A stretch of DNA of 9,829 bases, taken from positions 1 to 9,829 of the forward strand of contig JAEDMD010000065.1 of the NCBI GenBank assembly GCA_016303195.1. The letters run 5' to 3'. A program made the position numbers and the translations under genes. The notes beneath the pieces are model-generated. The model did no database searches, was not told the origin of the DNA, and saw only the letters and a program-made list of their open reading frames with translations. The stretch comes from Oscillospiraceae bacterium. Lineage in GTDB: Bacteria > Bacillota > Clostridia > Oscillospirales > Ruminococcaceae. Below are positions 1-6,966 of the stretch, one piece after another (the first letter of the stretch is position 1; each line of letters starts with the position of its first letter).

Positions 1-20
1 TCTCGTCCGACAGCTTTTAT

Positions 21-49
21 ATTATAGCATGAATTTTGCAGTTTGTCAA
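21..49 (-). promoter_or_regulatory. Consensus sigma-A promoter firing leftward out of the window
   Basis: Read on the minus strand, a perfect -35 TTGACA (44-49) is followed by exactly 17 bp and a perfect -10 TATAAT (21-26). Transcription would start near position 14 and leave the window at its left edge, so the gene served is not visible. The -35 overlaps the end of the palindrome at 48-69, the position expected of a repressor-controlled promoter. The match to consensus is seen directly; the existence of a divergent gene is inferred. Confidence 0.8.
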
Positions 50-69
50 CTAAAAGAATTCTTTTAGTT
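48..69. promoter_or_regulatory. 22-bp perfect palindrome, probable operator
   Basis: Each half is AACTAAAAGAA and the two halves form a perfect dyad centred on an EcoRI-like GAATTC with no spacer. It overlaps the -35 of the leftward promoter by two bases. A homodimeric repressor bound here would block RNA polymerase. AT-rich spacerless dyads of this length are common for MarR-type autoregulators, so the unseen gene may be such a regulator or its target, but this is inference. The T-rich run after it on the plus strand might suggest a terminator, but the stem is nearly all A/T and has no loop, so an operator is more likely. Confidence 0.6.
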
Positions 70-141
70 TCTTTTTCTTTTTGTTCACAACATACAACCA
101 GTATAATTTTATGCATATTTTACTCCCGTTTTTTTATTTAC

Positions 142-179
142 AATATGTTAATTTTTCACCATTGAAAATATGTTATAAT
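142..179 (+). promoter_or_regulatory. Extended -10 promoter for the diguanylate cyclase/solute-binding protein unit
   Basis: A perfect extended -10, TGTTATAAT, occupies 171-179. No good -35 is present at the usual spacing (only T-rich sequence around 151-158), as is typical for extended -10 promoters. Transcription would start near 186, giving a leader of about 34 nt before the ATG at 220. The 9-mer AATATGTTA occurs twice (142-150 and 167-175), the second copy overlapping the -10, and could be a regulator site. Confidence 0.6.
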
Positions 180-219
180 ATTATTGGATATAATATTTGA
201 TAATGAAAGGGATGAGATA

Positions 220-1734
220 ATGGCTTCAAATTCCGAAAAAAACAGCAATAAAAACATCAGAAGTCTTCGTACCATGATGATACTGAGCTACGCTCTTATA
301 ATTATTTTTGCCATCACTATGGTCTCGAACCTTGCTATAAAAAAGACTGATATCGTCCTCAAAAATAAAGTCACCTCTCTCACCGCTTCCCTTAATGTGC
401 AGATGAAGCTGAATCTCGACAGCTATCTTTCCAGAATGGAAACCCTTGGCACTCTCGCTTTTGCTAACGAGGATACTTATAAATACGATGCTACTTCAAG
501 CACTCTCAGCGAGTATGACAAGATCGATGTAGAAAATCAGATCGCTCAAGATCTTCTCAGTCTCTGTATTTTTGAGAATTTCGTTGATTATGGCATCGTC
601 TACCGAAATAATCATACTGTCGGTAAAATTTCCAACGGTACTGCAAATCTTTTCGGAGAAAGCATTTTTGATGATCTTTCCTCGATGATCACTCGCCAGA
701 GGTCGGGTGACGGATGGTATACCGGCTACAAAAACGATTATACCCGTATCTACTATGTTAAAAGTATCCACGAAAATGCCATTCTTGTCATTTCTTTCTA
801 TTCCTCGGAACTTGAAAATGTTTTCGACAACCCCGAAACTCTCAAGGATATGACTATTCAGCTAACCGACAACAATTACAATATCCTTTATTCTTCCGAT
901 GGCCTTGAACGTGGTCAGCGTATTATCGACCCTATCTACAATATTGCAGAAGCTCATACTTCCGCTTCTGTCATGGATAATGATTACCTCGTTACGATCA
1001 ATAGCTGCGGTGATGACTGGTATGTTATCTGTTCTGTTCCTACTGCCATCATATTAAAGGAAAAGAATGATATCAAGTTTTTCATTCATCTTATAAGTAT
1101 TATCTCCGCTTTACTCTCTGTCGCTCTTGGTTCTGTTGTCAGCTATAAGATAACAAGGCCCGTTGATACTACTATCAACACTCTTATTAATAAGGCTCAC
1201 ATCGATCAGCTCACGGGTATACTTAACAAGCGCTCCTTTGAGGAACTTGCTCAGTCAAGCCTTAATGACGATTCTCCGTTCGCCGAACATACTCTTATTC
1301 TTATCGATCTCGACAACTTCAAGGGTGTCAATGATAATCTCGGACATAACTACGGCGACAGTGTTCTTGCAGCAACGGGTTCTATTCTTCGCCGTCTGTT
1401 CAATTCGTCCGATGTTGTCGGACGTATCGGCGGTGACGAATTCTGCGTAATGCTTAATAACATTTCTGCTGATAATCTCAATCAGAAAGACTTCGCCGCT
1501 AAGAAATGTGAGGAGATCTGCGAAGCATTCCGTAATTTCTACACGGGCGATGACAGCAAATACAAAATATCTGCCAGTCTCGGTGCTGCAACATTCCCTG
1601 ATGACGGAAAAACTTTTGAAGAATTATATCTTAATGCTGATAAAGCATTGTACCACTCAAAACGTCATGGCAAGGATACATTCTGTTTCTATGATAAAAT
1701 TGCGGACAAGGAGGAAAATACTAATGAAACCTAA
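220..1734 (+). CDS. Membrane diguanylate cyclase with extracellular Cache-like sensor region
   Basis: Predicted to make cyclic di-GMP from two GTP at the inner face of the membrane in response to an outside signal. The 504-residue protein has a short basic N-terminus, a membrane segment at ~19-40, an extracellular region of ~245 residues resembling a double Cache sensor (including a GDDWYVICSVP stretch near its end), a second membrane segment at ~287-309, and a GGDEF domain from ~325. There is no full HAMP linker. The GGDEF domain has the DQLTGILNKR entry motif (D329), LIDLDNFKGVNDNLGH and intact GGDEF at 404-408, so catalysis is likely. The inhibitory RxxD site is replaced by NSSD (395-398), so product feedback may be absent. 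The ATG at 220 was chosen because AAAGGGA (206-212) lies just upstream; an in-frame TTG at 184 would lie at the predicted transcription start. Its 3' end overlaps the solute-binding protein gene, so the two are probably translationally coupled. The ligand is unknown. Confidence 0.9.
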   Translation: MASNSEKNSNKNIRSLRTMMILSYALIIIFAITMVSNLAIKKTDIVLKNKVTSLTASLNVQMKLNLDSYLSRMETLGTLAFANEDTYKYDATSSTLSEYDKIDVENQIAQDLLSLCIFENFVDYGIVYRNNHTVGKISNGTANLFGESIFDDLSSMITRQRSGDGWYTGYKNDYTRIYYVKSIHENAILVISFYSSELENVFDNPETLKDMTIQLTDNNYNILYSSDGLERGQRIIDPIYNIAEAHTSASVMDNDYLVTINSCGDDWYVICSVPTAIILKEKNDIKFFIHLISIISALLSVALGSVVSYKITRPVDTTINTLINKAHIDQLTGILNKRSFEELAQSSLNDDSPFAEHTLILIDLDNFKGVNDNLGHNYGDSVLAATGSILRRLFNSSDVVGRIGGDEFCVMLNNISADNLNQKDFAAKKCEEICEAFRNFYTGDDSKYKISASLGAATFPDDGKTFEELYLNADKALYHSKRHGKDTFCFYDKIADKEENTNET

Positions 1735-2989
1735 AATCACTGCTCTTGGGATTATTTCTGTTTTTCTTCTGAGTTCCGCTGTTTCCTGCGGTGACGATAC
1801 GATCATCCGCAATCAGCAGGAACAGACCGAAATATCTTTTTCATGGTGGGGAAATGATACCCGCCACGAATATACAATAAAATCTGTGGAGGAATTCGAG
1901 AAACTCCACCCCGATATCAAAGTCAAAGTAAACTATTCTGAATGGTCAGGTTACGAATCAAGAGTTCATGTTCAGATGGCTTCCAACAATGAATCCGATG
2001 TCATGCAGATAAATTTCAACTGGCTCGGTGAATATTCTCCCGACGGAAACGGATACTATGATATAAACAAACTCACCGATATCGTTGATCTGAGCGAGTT
2101 TCCCGAAGATATACTGAAATACGGTACGGTCAACGGTAAACTTAACGGTGTGCCGATAGCTATGAACTGCATGACAGTCTATATCAACAAAACCATATAT
2201 GAACAATACGGGCTGGATGTGCCGAAAACATGGGACGATTTCTTCAAAGCCGCAAAGGTCATGAGCAAGGATGAGATCTATCCCCTTTCAGGCGCAAAAA
2301 AACAGCTCTGGCTGTTCTGTATGAGTTACGTCGAACAAAAAACAGGAAAAAAATTCATCACTGAGGATAACAGATTCGGTTTTGATGAAGAAGATATCGG
2401 CTCGATGATGGATATATACTGCCGTCTTGTCGAGGAGAAAGTTGTGCCGCAGGTGGAATATTTCGACAGACTGAACCTCAATGACGGAAAATATGCCGGA
2501 ACTGTCGCATGGGTCAGCGATGCCATCAACTACTGCGGTGCTGCAATGGATAACGGCTATGAATATGTTGTTGCCGACTATACTGCTATCGATCCCGAAA
2601 AATCAGGTGAAGGCTGGACTGCAAAACCTGCAACTCTCTACGCTGTAAGCTCCAATACCGAACACCCAAAAGAAGCGGCACTCCTTCTCGATTATCTTCT
2701 TAACAGCCGTGAAGCCGCTGTTCTTCAGGGAGTTGAAAAAGGCATCCCGCTAAGCGAATATGCCCGAAACGCCCTCAAAGAAGAAGGTCTGCTCACAGGT
2801 CTGCAATATGAGGCTTCTCAGCTCATGGAATCAAATACAAGGATATCTCCTATGGATCCTTTCGTTGAAAATTCAGATACTTACGATTCGTTCTTTGATG
2901 CCTGCAACCGTGTTATGTTCGACATAACCGATCGTGACAAAGCAGTTTCGGATCTGTACAAATTCCTGAAAAAGCTATATTCTTCATGA
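1724..2989 (+). CDS. ABC-type sugar-binding lipoprotein (family 1 extracellular solute-binding protein)
   Basis: A 421-residue lipoprotein expected to sit on the outer face of the membrane and bind a carbohydrate. The N-terminus has a lysine-containing start, a hydrophobic stretch and a lipobox ending AVSC with Cys22 as lipidation site. The mature part has family 1 hallmarks: ISFSWWGND at the first strand, VEEFEKLHPDIKVKV, SDVMQINFNWL, NGKLNGVPIAMN and YGLDVPKTWDDFFKAA. The ATG at 1724 has a perfect AAGGAGG at 1708-1714 and overlaps the cyclase end by 11 nt; the frame is also open upstream, but that part lies inside the cyclase gene. No permease or ATPase gene follows; a terminator does. The protein is therefore either an orphan binding component used with a distant transporter or, as the coupling suggests, the ligand-presenting partner of the cyclase sensor. 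The family is confident, the substrate is not readable, and the sensing role is inference. Confidence 0.9.
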   Translation: MKPKITALGIISVFLLSSAVSCGDDTIIRNQQEQTEISFSWWGNDTRHEYTIKSVEEFEKLHPDIKVKVNYSEWSGYESRVHVQMASNNESDVMQINFNWLGEYSPDGNGYYDINKLTDIVDLSEFPEDILKYGTVNGKLNGVPIAMNCMTVYINKTIYEQYGLDVPKTWDDFFKAAKVMSKDEIYPLSGAKKQLWLFCMSYVEQKTGKKFITEDNRFGFDEEDIGSMMDIYCRLVEEKVVPQVEYFDRLNLNDGKYAGTVAWVSDAINYCGAAMDNGYEYVVADYTAIDPEKSGEGWTAKPATLYAVSSNTEHPKEAALLLDYLLNSREAAVLQGVEKGIPLSEYARNALKEEGLLTGLQYEASQLMESNTRISPMDPFVENSDTYDSFFDACNRVMFDITDRDKAVSDLYKFLKKLYSS

Positions 2990-3056
2990 ACCTGTCATAG
3001 CACTACGGGTTCTATTCGATCCTATACCTCCAATATTTTGTTTTATTTATTATTTT

Positions 3057-3090
3057 GCTCCTGAACATCTGTCTCAGGAGCGTATCTTTT
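3057..3090 (+). terminator. Rho-independent terminator after the solute-binding protein gene
   Basis: An 8-bp perfect stem, GCTCCTGA (3057-3064) with TCAGGAGC (3074-3081), encloses a 9-nt loop and is followed by a short spacer and TTTT, with more T-runs to ~3101. The T-tract is not immediately adjacent, so termination may be moderate. It separates the cyclase/binding-protein unit from the next promoter. Confidence 0.65.
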
Positions 3091-3133
3091 ATAAGTTTTT
3101 TCTAAAAATGTTTGTTTTTTTTGCAATTACCTA

Positions 3134-3162
3134 TTGAAAATAACATTTTTTTATGGTATAAT
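3134..3162 (+). promoter_or_regulatory. Strong sigma-A promoter for the HD protein/GH13 unit
   Basis: The -35 TTGAAA (3134-3139) and -10 TATAAT (3157-3162) are 17 bp apart, and a TG at 3154-3155 makes the -10 extended. Transcription would start near 3169, giving a leader of under 30 nt. No hairpin or operator-like dyad is evident around it, suggesting fairly constitutive expression. Confidence 0.8.
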
Positions 3163-3196
3163 AATAACATAGTTAAATAACGAAAGGATGATGGGC

Positions 3197-3793
3197 TTGA
3201 CGCCAAAGGAAGAATTCATTCAGATATACACGGAAAATATTAAACGAGGCGGCGCTGACAAGCTGTTGGAATTTCTCGAAAAAAGCGATTTCTTTACCGC
3301 TCCGAGCAGTACAAGATTCCACGGCGCTTATGAAGGCGGTCTCGTTCAGCACAGCTTAAATGTGTATCACTGCCTGAAAGATTACCTCTCCCGTCCACGT
3401 ACAAAAGAACTGTACGGCATGGATTATTCTGAGGAAACTATCGCTCTCGTCGCTCTGCTGCATGATATCTGCAAAGTCAATTTCTATACAGTTGAGCTGA
3501 GAAACAGAAAAAATGACGAAACAGGACAGTGGGAAAAAGTTCCGTTCTATACAGTCGATGACAAACTCCCTTATGGACATGGGGAAAAATCAGTCTATAT
3601 TCTTTCAGGCTATTTTTACGGAGAGGACAGACTCACCCGTGAAGAAGCATTTGCTATCCGCTATCATATGGGATTCTCAGGACCTGAGGATAATTATGTA
3701 ATAGGCAAAGCCCTTGAAATGTACCCTCTCGCCCTCGCTCTCAATGTTGCTGATATGGAGGCTTCCTATTACCTTGAGGGAAGCTGTAAATAA
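3197..3793 (+). CDS. HD-domain protein, putative metal-dependent phosphohydrolase
   Basis: A 198-residue soluble protein that is essentially one HD domain. Candidate metal ligands are His52 (in VQHSLNVY), His89-Asp90 (LLHDICK) and Asp186 (NVADMEA), with His128 (YGHGEKS) and His157 (RYHMGF) as further conserved-looking histidines. The phrase FHGAYEGGLVQHSLNV resembles the HD part of YhaM-type 3'-5' exoribonucleases, but the OB-fold nucleic-acid domain of YhaM is missing. It is not an HD-GYP c-di-GMP phosphodiesterase. I chose the TTG at 3197 because AAAGGA (3183-3188) lies 8 nt upstream; the ATG codons at 3188 and 3191 are too close to, or inside, that site. Using 3188 adds three residues. It is first in a two-gene unit, 12 nt before the GH13 gene. 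The substrate is unknown; a nucleotide or RNA role is inferred from the fold. Confidence 0.8.
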   Translation: MTPKEEFIQIYTENIKRGGADKLLEFLEKSDFFTAPSSTRFHGAYEGGLVQHSLNVYHCLKDYLSRPRTKELYGMDYSEETIALVALLHDICKVNFYTVELRNRKNDETGQWEKVPFYTVDDKLPYGHGEKSVYILSGYFYGEDRLTREEAFAIRYHMGFSGPEDNYVIGKALEMYPLALALNVADMEASYYLEGSCK

Positions 3794-3805
3794 GGAGATG
3801 TTTAT

Positions 3806-5392
3806 ATGAATTGGTACAACAACGCAATAATCTATCACATTTATCCCCTCGGATTCTGTGGCGCACCGAAATTCAACGATGAAAACGATTCAGTCACCTA
3901 CCGTCTCGACAAAGTCCTTGACTGGATACCTCATCTTAAAGAGATGAACATTGATGCTGTTTATTTCGGCCCTGTTTTTGAATCCGTTGAGCATGGATAT
4001 GACACTACTGACTACAAAACTATCGACCGCCGTCTCGGCGACAATAACTCCTTCCGCTACATCTGCGACCAGCTTCACGAAAATGGTATCAGAGTAATTC
4101 TTGACGGTGTTTTCAATCACGTCGGAAGAAAATTCCCCCAGTTTGTGGATGTTCAGAAAAACGGTCAGAGTTCAGGCTACTGCGACTGGTTCCAGAACCT
4201 CAATTTCGGCGGTCAGAGTCCTTACGGCGACCCATTCTGGTATGAGGGCTGGAACGGCCATTATAACCTCGTTAAGCTGAATCTCCGAAATGTGGGTGTT
4301 TGCGATCATATCATCGACGCTGTTAATTACTGGATAGAATCCTTCGGTATCGATGGTATCCGATTCGATGCCGCAGACTGCATAGATTTTGATTTCTTCA
4401 AGCGCCTCCGCAATTTCTGCAAGGGTAAAAAGCCCGATTTCTGGCTCATGGGCGAGATAATCCACGGCGATTACAACCGCTGGGCTAACCCTGAGATGCT
4501 GGACAGCGTTACCAATTATGAATGCTACAAGGGTCTGTGGTCATCTCACAATGACAAGAATTACTTCGAGATAGACTATTCCATCAACCGTCAGTCAGGT
4601 GTGAACGGCGGTATCTATAAGAATATCGACCTCTATAATTTTGTTGACAACCACGATGTCAACCGCCTTGCAAGCACTCTCAACAATGAGGCTCACCTGC
4701 CGCTTGTTTATACTCTCATGTATGCAATGCCCGGTATCCCGTCCATTTACTACGGAAGCGAATACGGTGTTTACGGCAGAAAGGAAAATAATTCCGACGA
4801 TAACCTCCGTCCATGCCTCCATTTACAGGACATGGAGCGTGAAAATGTATCGCTCTATCAGCACATTGTCAAGCTGGGCAGGATCTATCGTGCATATCCC
4901 GCATTCAGAACAGGAACTTATGAGCGCATTAATATCACTAATCAGCAGCTTCTTTTCAAGAAAGTCCTCGGCGAGCAAACTGTTTATGTTGCGCTGAACC
5001 TTGCTGATTATGAGTACAATTTTGCATTCAATACAAATATGAGCCATCTTGTAGACGTTATCACCGCAACTCCCATTGATGTAGTTGACGGAAATGCTGA
5101 AATAAAGATGCCTCCGTACTCTGCAATGATAATCGTTTCAGACGACATTGTTAATGATGAACCTGCCGCCGCTGAACCTGATATATTTAAAGATACAGAG
5201 CTGAAAGTCGGCGCAAGATATCGTCATTTCAAAGGCGGAGAATACGAACTGATGGCTGTTGCAAGACACAGCGAGACAATGGAGGAGCTTGTCATCTACA
5301 AGTCACTGGAAAACGGCGAAGTATGGGCAAGACCAAAGTCAATGTTCATCGGGAAAGCAGGTGATGCCAGGCGTTTCACGCTTCTGGACTAA
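3806..5392 (+). CDS. Cytoplasmic GH13 alpha-amylase-family enzyme with C-terminal DUF1653-like domain
   Basis: A 528-residue enzyme predicted to hydrolyse or rearrange alpha-glucosidic bonds of maltodextrins. It starts directly with the barrel (NWYNNAIIYHIYPLGF) and has no signal peptide, so it should act inside the cell on imported oligosaccharides. The GH13 conserved regions are present: DGVFNH (Asp100, His105), GIRFDAAD (nucleophile Asp188), MGEIIH (acid/base Glu217) and FVDNHD (transition-state Asp284). A beta-sandwich-like part follows the barrel to ~450. After a Pro/Ala/acidic linker, residues ~466-528 (KVGARYRHFKGGEYE, ARHSETMEELVIYKSLENG, WARPKSMF) match the small DUF1653 family, normally a free-standing protein of about this size. 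The ATG at 3806 has AAGGAG at 3792-3797, overlapping the stop of the HD gene. A cyclomaltodextrinase/neopullulanase-like specificity is plausible but the subfamily is not certain. Confidence 0.92.
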   Translation: MNWYNNAIIYHIYPLGFCGAPKFNDENDSVTYRLDKVLDWIPHLKEMNIDAVYFGPVFESVEHGYDTTDYKTIDRRLGDNNSFRYICDQLHENGIRVILDGVFNHVGRKFPQFVDVQKNGQSSGYCDWFQNLNFGGQSPYGDPFWYEGWNGHYNLVKLNLRNVGVCDHIIDAVNYWIESFGIDGIRFDAADCIDFDFFKRLRNFCKGKKPDFWLMGEIIHGDYNRWANPEMLDSVTNYECYKGLWSSHNDKNYFEIDYSINRQSGVNGGIYKNIDLYNFVDNHDVNRLASTLNNEAHLPLVYTLMYAMPGIPSIYYGSEYGVYGRKENNSDDNLRPCLHLQDMERENVSLYQHIVKLGRIYRAYPAFRTGTYERINITNQQLLFKKVLGEQTVYVALNLADYEYNFAFNTNMSHLVDVITATPIDVVDGNAEIKMPPYSAMIIVSDDIVNDEPAAAEPDIFKDTELKVGARYRHFKGGEYELMAVARHSETMEELVIYKSLENGEVWARPKSMFIGKAGDARRFTLLD

Positions 5393-5426
5393 GATAAAAG
5401 ACTGATCAAAACCGAATATAAAATCA

Positions 5427-5455
5427 GGGCGTATCTGAAAAGATGCGCCCTTTTT
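5427..5455 (+). terminator. Strong intrinsic terminator between the convergent halves
   Basis: A 10-bp GC-rich stem (5427-5436 with 5441-5450, one G-U pair) with a GAAA tetraloop is followed by TTTTT. It ends the HD/GH13 unit. Read on the minus strand the same stem is followed only by GATTTTATATTC, so it may also weakly end the converging oxidoreductase/acetyltransferase unit, whose last stop codon is at 5460-5458. Confidence 0.92.
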
Positions 5456-5457
5456 AA

Positions 5458-5955
5458 TTATTTGAACCTCACCATATTGCATCTTCCCCATGATTCGCCG
5501 TTATAGCTGAAAACATCGGGAGTTGTGCTTCTTTCCGTGAAGCCTGCCTTTTCGTAACATTTTTTTGCATTTGTATTGCAAGTGAACACCATAAGCTGTA
5601 CGGCATCAGCATTTTCCGATTCAAAGGCGAATTCAGCCGCAAGTTCTGCCATTTTCCTGCCTAAGCCTTTTCCACGGCGCTGAGGGTCAATGATAACAAA
5701 TTTCAGCATACACTCACCGCTTTCAGCATTTGGAGAACAGCAGAAAAATCCAGCAGCATCACCATTTTCATCCTCGGCGATCAGCGCTTTGTTGCTGTAT
5801 TTCTCCTCCTCATACCGCAGAAATTCCGCCATATCAGCCTTTTCAAGCGGAAATTTCATTCTGTTCGCACACCAGAGTGCATGAGTCCGCTCATCGCTTA
5901 TCCATCCGCTGACGGAGCTGAAATCCTTGTCTATGTCGAATTTACGCAGTTTCAT
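5458..5955 (-). CDS. GNAT-family N-acetyltransferase
   Basis: A 165-residue acetyltransferase expected to move an acetyl group from acetyl-CoA to an amine of an unidentified acceptor. The acetyl-CoA pyrophosphate-binding motif is clear in QRRGKGLGRKM (Q92 to M102), preceded by the strand MLKFVIIDP. The C-terminal part has LMVFTCNTNAKKCYEKAGF, the usual alpha4/beta6-beta7 region of the fold. The start is the ATG at 5955-5953, preceded by AGGAGG. The frame stays open upstream to 5997, but that stretch lies inside the oxidoreductase gene. Start and upstream stop overlap as ATGA, so translation is coupled to the oxidoreductase. Substrate prediction is not possible from sequence alone; small-molecule or protein targets are both open. 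Confidence 0.87.
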   Translation of the reverse strand: MKLRKFDIDKDFSSVSGWISDERTHALWCANRMKFPLEKADMAEFLRYEEEKYSNKALIAEDENGDAAGFFCCSPNAESGECMLKFVIIDPQRRGKGLGRKMAELAAEFAFESENADAVQLMVFTCNTNAKKCYEKAGFTERSTTPDVFSYNGESWGRCNMVRFK

Positions 5956-6938
5956 GCTTCCTCCTGCGGAAATGTCATTCCCCACTGTCTGCGGCATTCG
6001 TCCATCAGCTTCATAACTCTCACCGTATCATCATGAGGAACGAGCGGACTTTCTTTCAGCCCCTTTCGGAGACAATCATGAACTTCCCTGATCTCGTATT
6101 CATAGCCGTTTATTTCAGGCTCGCAAATGAATTCCTCCACTGTTTCTGCTTCACTGTTGAAAAGTGTTGCTTCGCTTGTGCAGTGAAACCAGTTTCCCAT
6201 AGTGATAAAGCCGTCAGTTCCCGATACAAGGGCATTATTGCTCAGTTGGAGCTGAAAACCATTGTCAGCGGAAACAAATCTGCCATCATTGTAGCGAAGG
6301 ATGATGCTGTTGTTGACATCAACACCGCCGCTGAGCTGGGCATTGCTGATTATTTCGTCGGGAGTTCCGAAAATAGCATCGGCAAATGTCAGCGGATACA
6401 CACCGAGGTCAAGGAGCGCACCACCGCCGCAGTCGGGACGGAAAAGCCTGTCATTTTTGTCATACGGGATATAGTTGCTGAAATCCGCTTTGATGAACTT
6501 CGGCTCACCGATCTTTCCCGCTCTTATCCACTCCAGCACTTTCAGGAAAACAGGACGGCATTTCATCCACATAGCTTCCATGAAGAAAACATCCTTCTCC
6601 TTTGCAAATGCCAGTATTTCCTCTGTCTGAGCCGTATTGAGCGCAAGAGATTTCTCGCATAGCACATTTCTGCCGTTTCTGATACAGAGCATAGCGTCAC
6701 TGTAATGTGAAGCCATCGGAGTTGCAATGTATACAACGTCAATATCGCCATCCTCAGCCAGTTCGCTGTAACTGCCGTAAGCCTTCTCGAATCCGAATTC
6801 ATCAGCAAATTTCCGAGCTTTTTCAAGTGTTCGTGAAGCAACAGCACAAAGCTGTACATCCTCTGTTCCTCTGAGTGCCTCTGCGAAAGTGTGAGCGATC
6901 TTACCTGTACCGATAATGCCCCATTTGATCTTGTTCAT
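5952..6938 (-). CDS. Gfo/Idh/MocA-family NAD(P)-dependent oxidoreductase
   Basis: A 328-residue cytoplasmic dehydrogenase of the family that oxidises or reduces sugars, inositols and related polyols. The N-terminal Rossmann fold begins KIKWGIIGTGKIAHTF, with the dinucleotide-binding GTGKIA at 10-15. VDVVYIATPMASHY and VLCEKSLALN follow; Lys96 in EKS is the family's catalytic lysine (usually EKP). The C-terminal substrate domain contains GGGALLDLGVYPLTFADAIFG, whose D-x-G-x-Y/H-x pattern is typical. Its length is normal for the family. The start ATG at 6938 has GAGGA at 6950-6946. It leads a two-gene unit with the overlapping acetyltransferase. No transporter or kinase neighbour points to a substrate; NAD(P)-linked sugar or diol conversion is the family-level expectation. 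Confidence 0.93.
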   Translation of the reverse strand: MNKIKWGIIGTGKIAHTFAEALRGTEDVQLCAVASRTLEKARKFADEFGFEKAYGSYSELAEDGDIDVVYIATPMASHYSDAMLCIRNGRNVLCEKSLALNTAQTEEILAFAKEKDVFFMEAMWMKCRPVFLKVLEWIRAGKIGEPKFIKADFSNYIPYDKNDRLFRPDCGGGALLDLGVYPLTFADAIFGTPDEIISNAQLSGGVDVNNSIILRYNDGRFVSADNGFQLQLSNNALVSGTDGFITMGNWFHCTSEATLFNSEAETVEEFICEPEINGYEYEIREVHDCLRKGLKESPLVPHDDTVRVMKLMDECRRQWGMTFPQEEA

Positions 6939-6966
6939 GTTTTCATCCTCATTTCTGATAATTACT

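Noticed and set aside
102..107. A second TATAAT on the plus strand upstream of the membrane cyclase
   Set aside because: No -35 lies at acceptable spacing (the nearest TTCACA is only 12 bp away) and there is no TG extension; the element at 171-179 is better.
1508..1723. Upstream extension of the solute-binding protein frame within the cyclase gene
   Set aside because: The extension is not signal-peptide-like and overlaps a conserved GGDEF domain, while the ATG at 1724 has a perfect ribosome binding site and a lipoprotein signal.
2990..3187. Riboswitch (especially c-di-GMP type) or small RNA gene in the largest internal gap
   Set aside because: Beyond the terminator hairpin and the promoter I see no conserved aptamer-like core or multi-helix structure; the leader after the promoter is under 30 nt.
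3197..3793. HD protein as the c-di-GMP phosphodiesterase of the locus
   Set aside because: The HD-GYP signature (HHExxDGxGYP) is absent; only a generic HD domain is visible.
5956..5997. Longer N-terminus for the acetyltransferase
   Set aside because: It lies within the oxidoreductase gene and the ATG at 5955 has an excellent AGGAGG and an ATGA overlap with the upstream stop.
6033..6662. A 209-codon open frame on the plus strand
   Set aside because: It lies entirely antisense to the well-supported Gfo/Idh/MocA gene, has no recognisable domain, and is explained by that gene's codon pattern.
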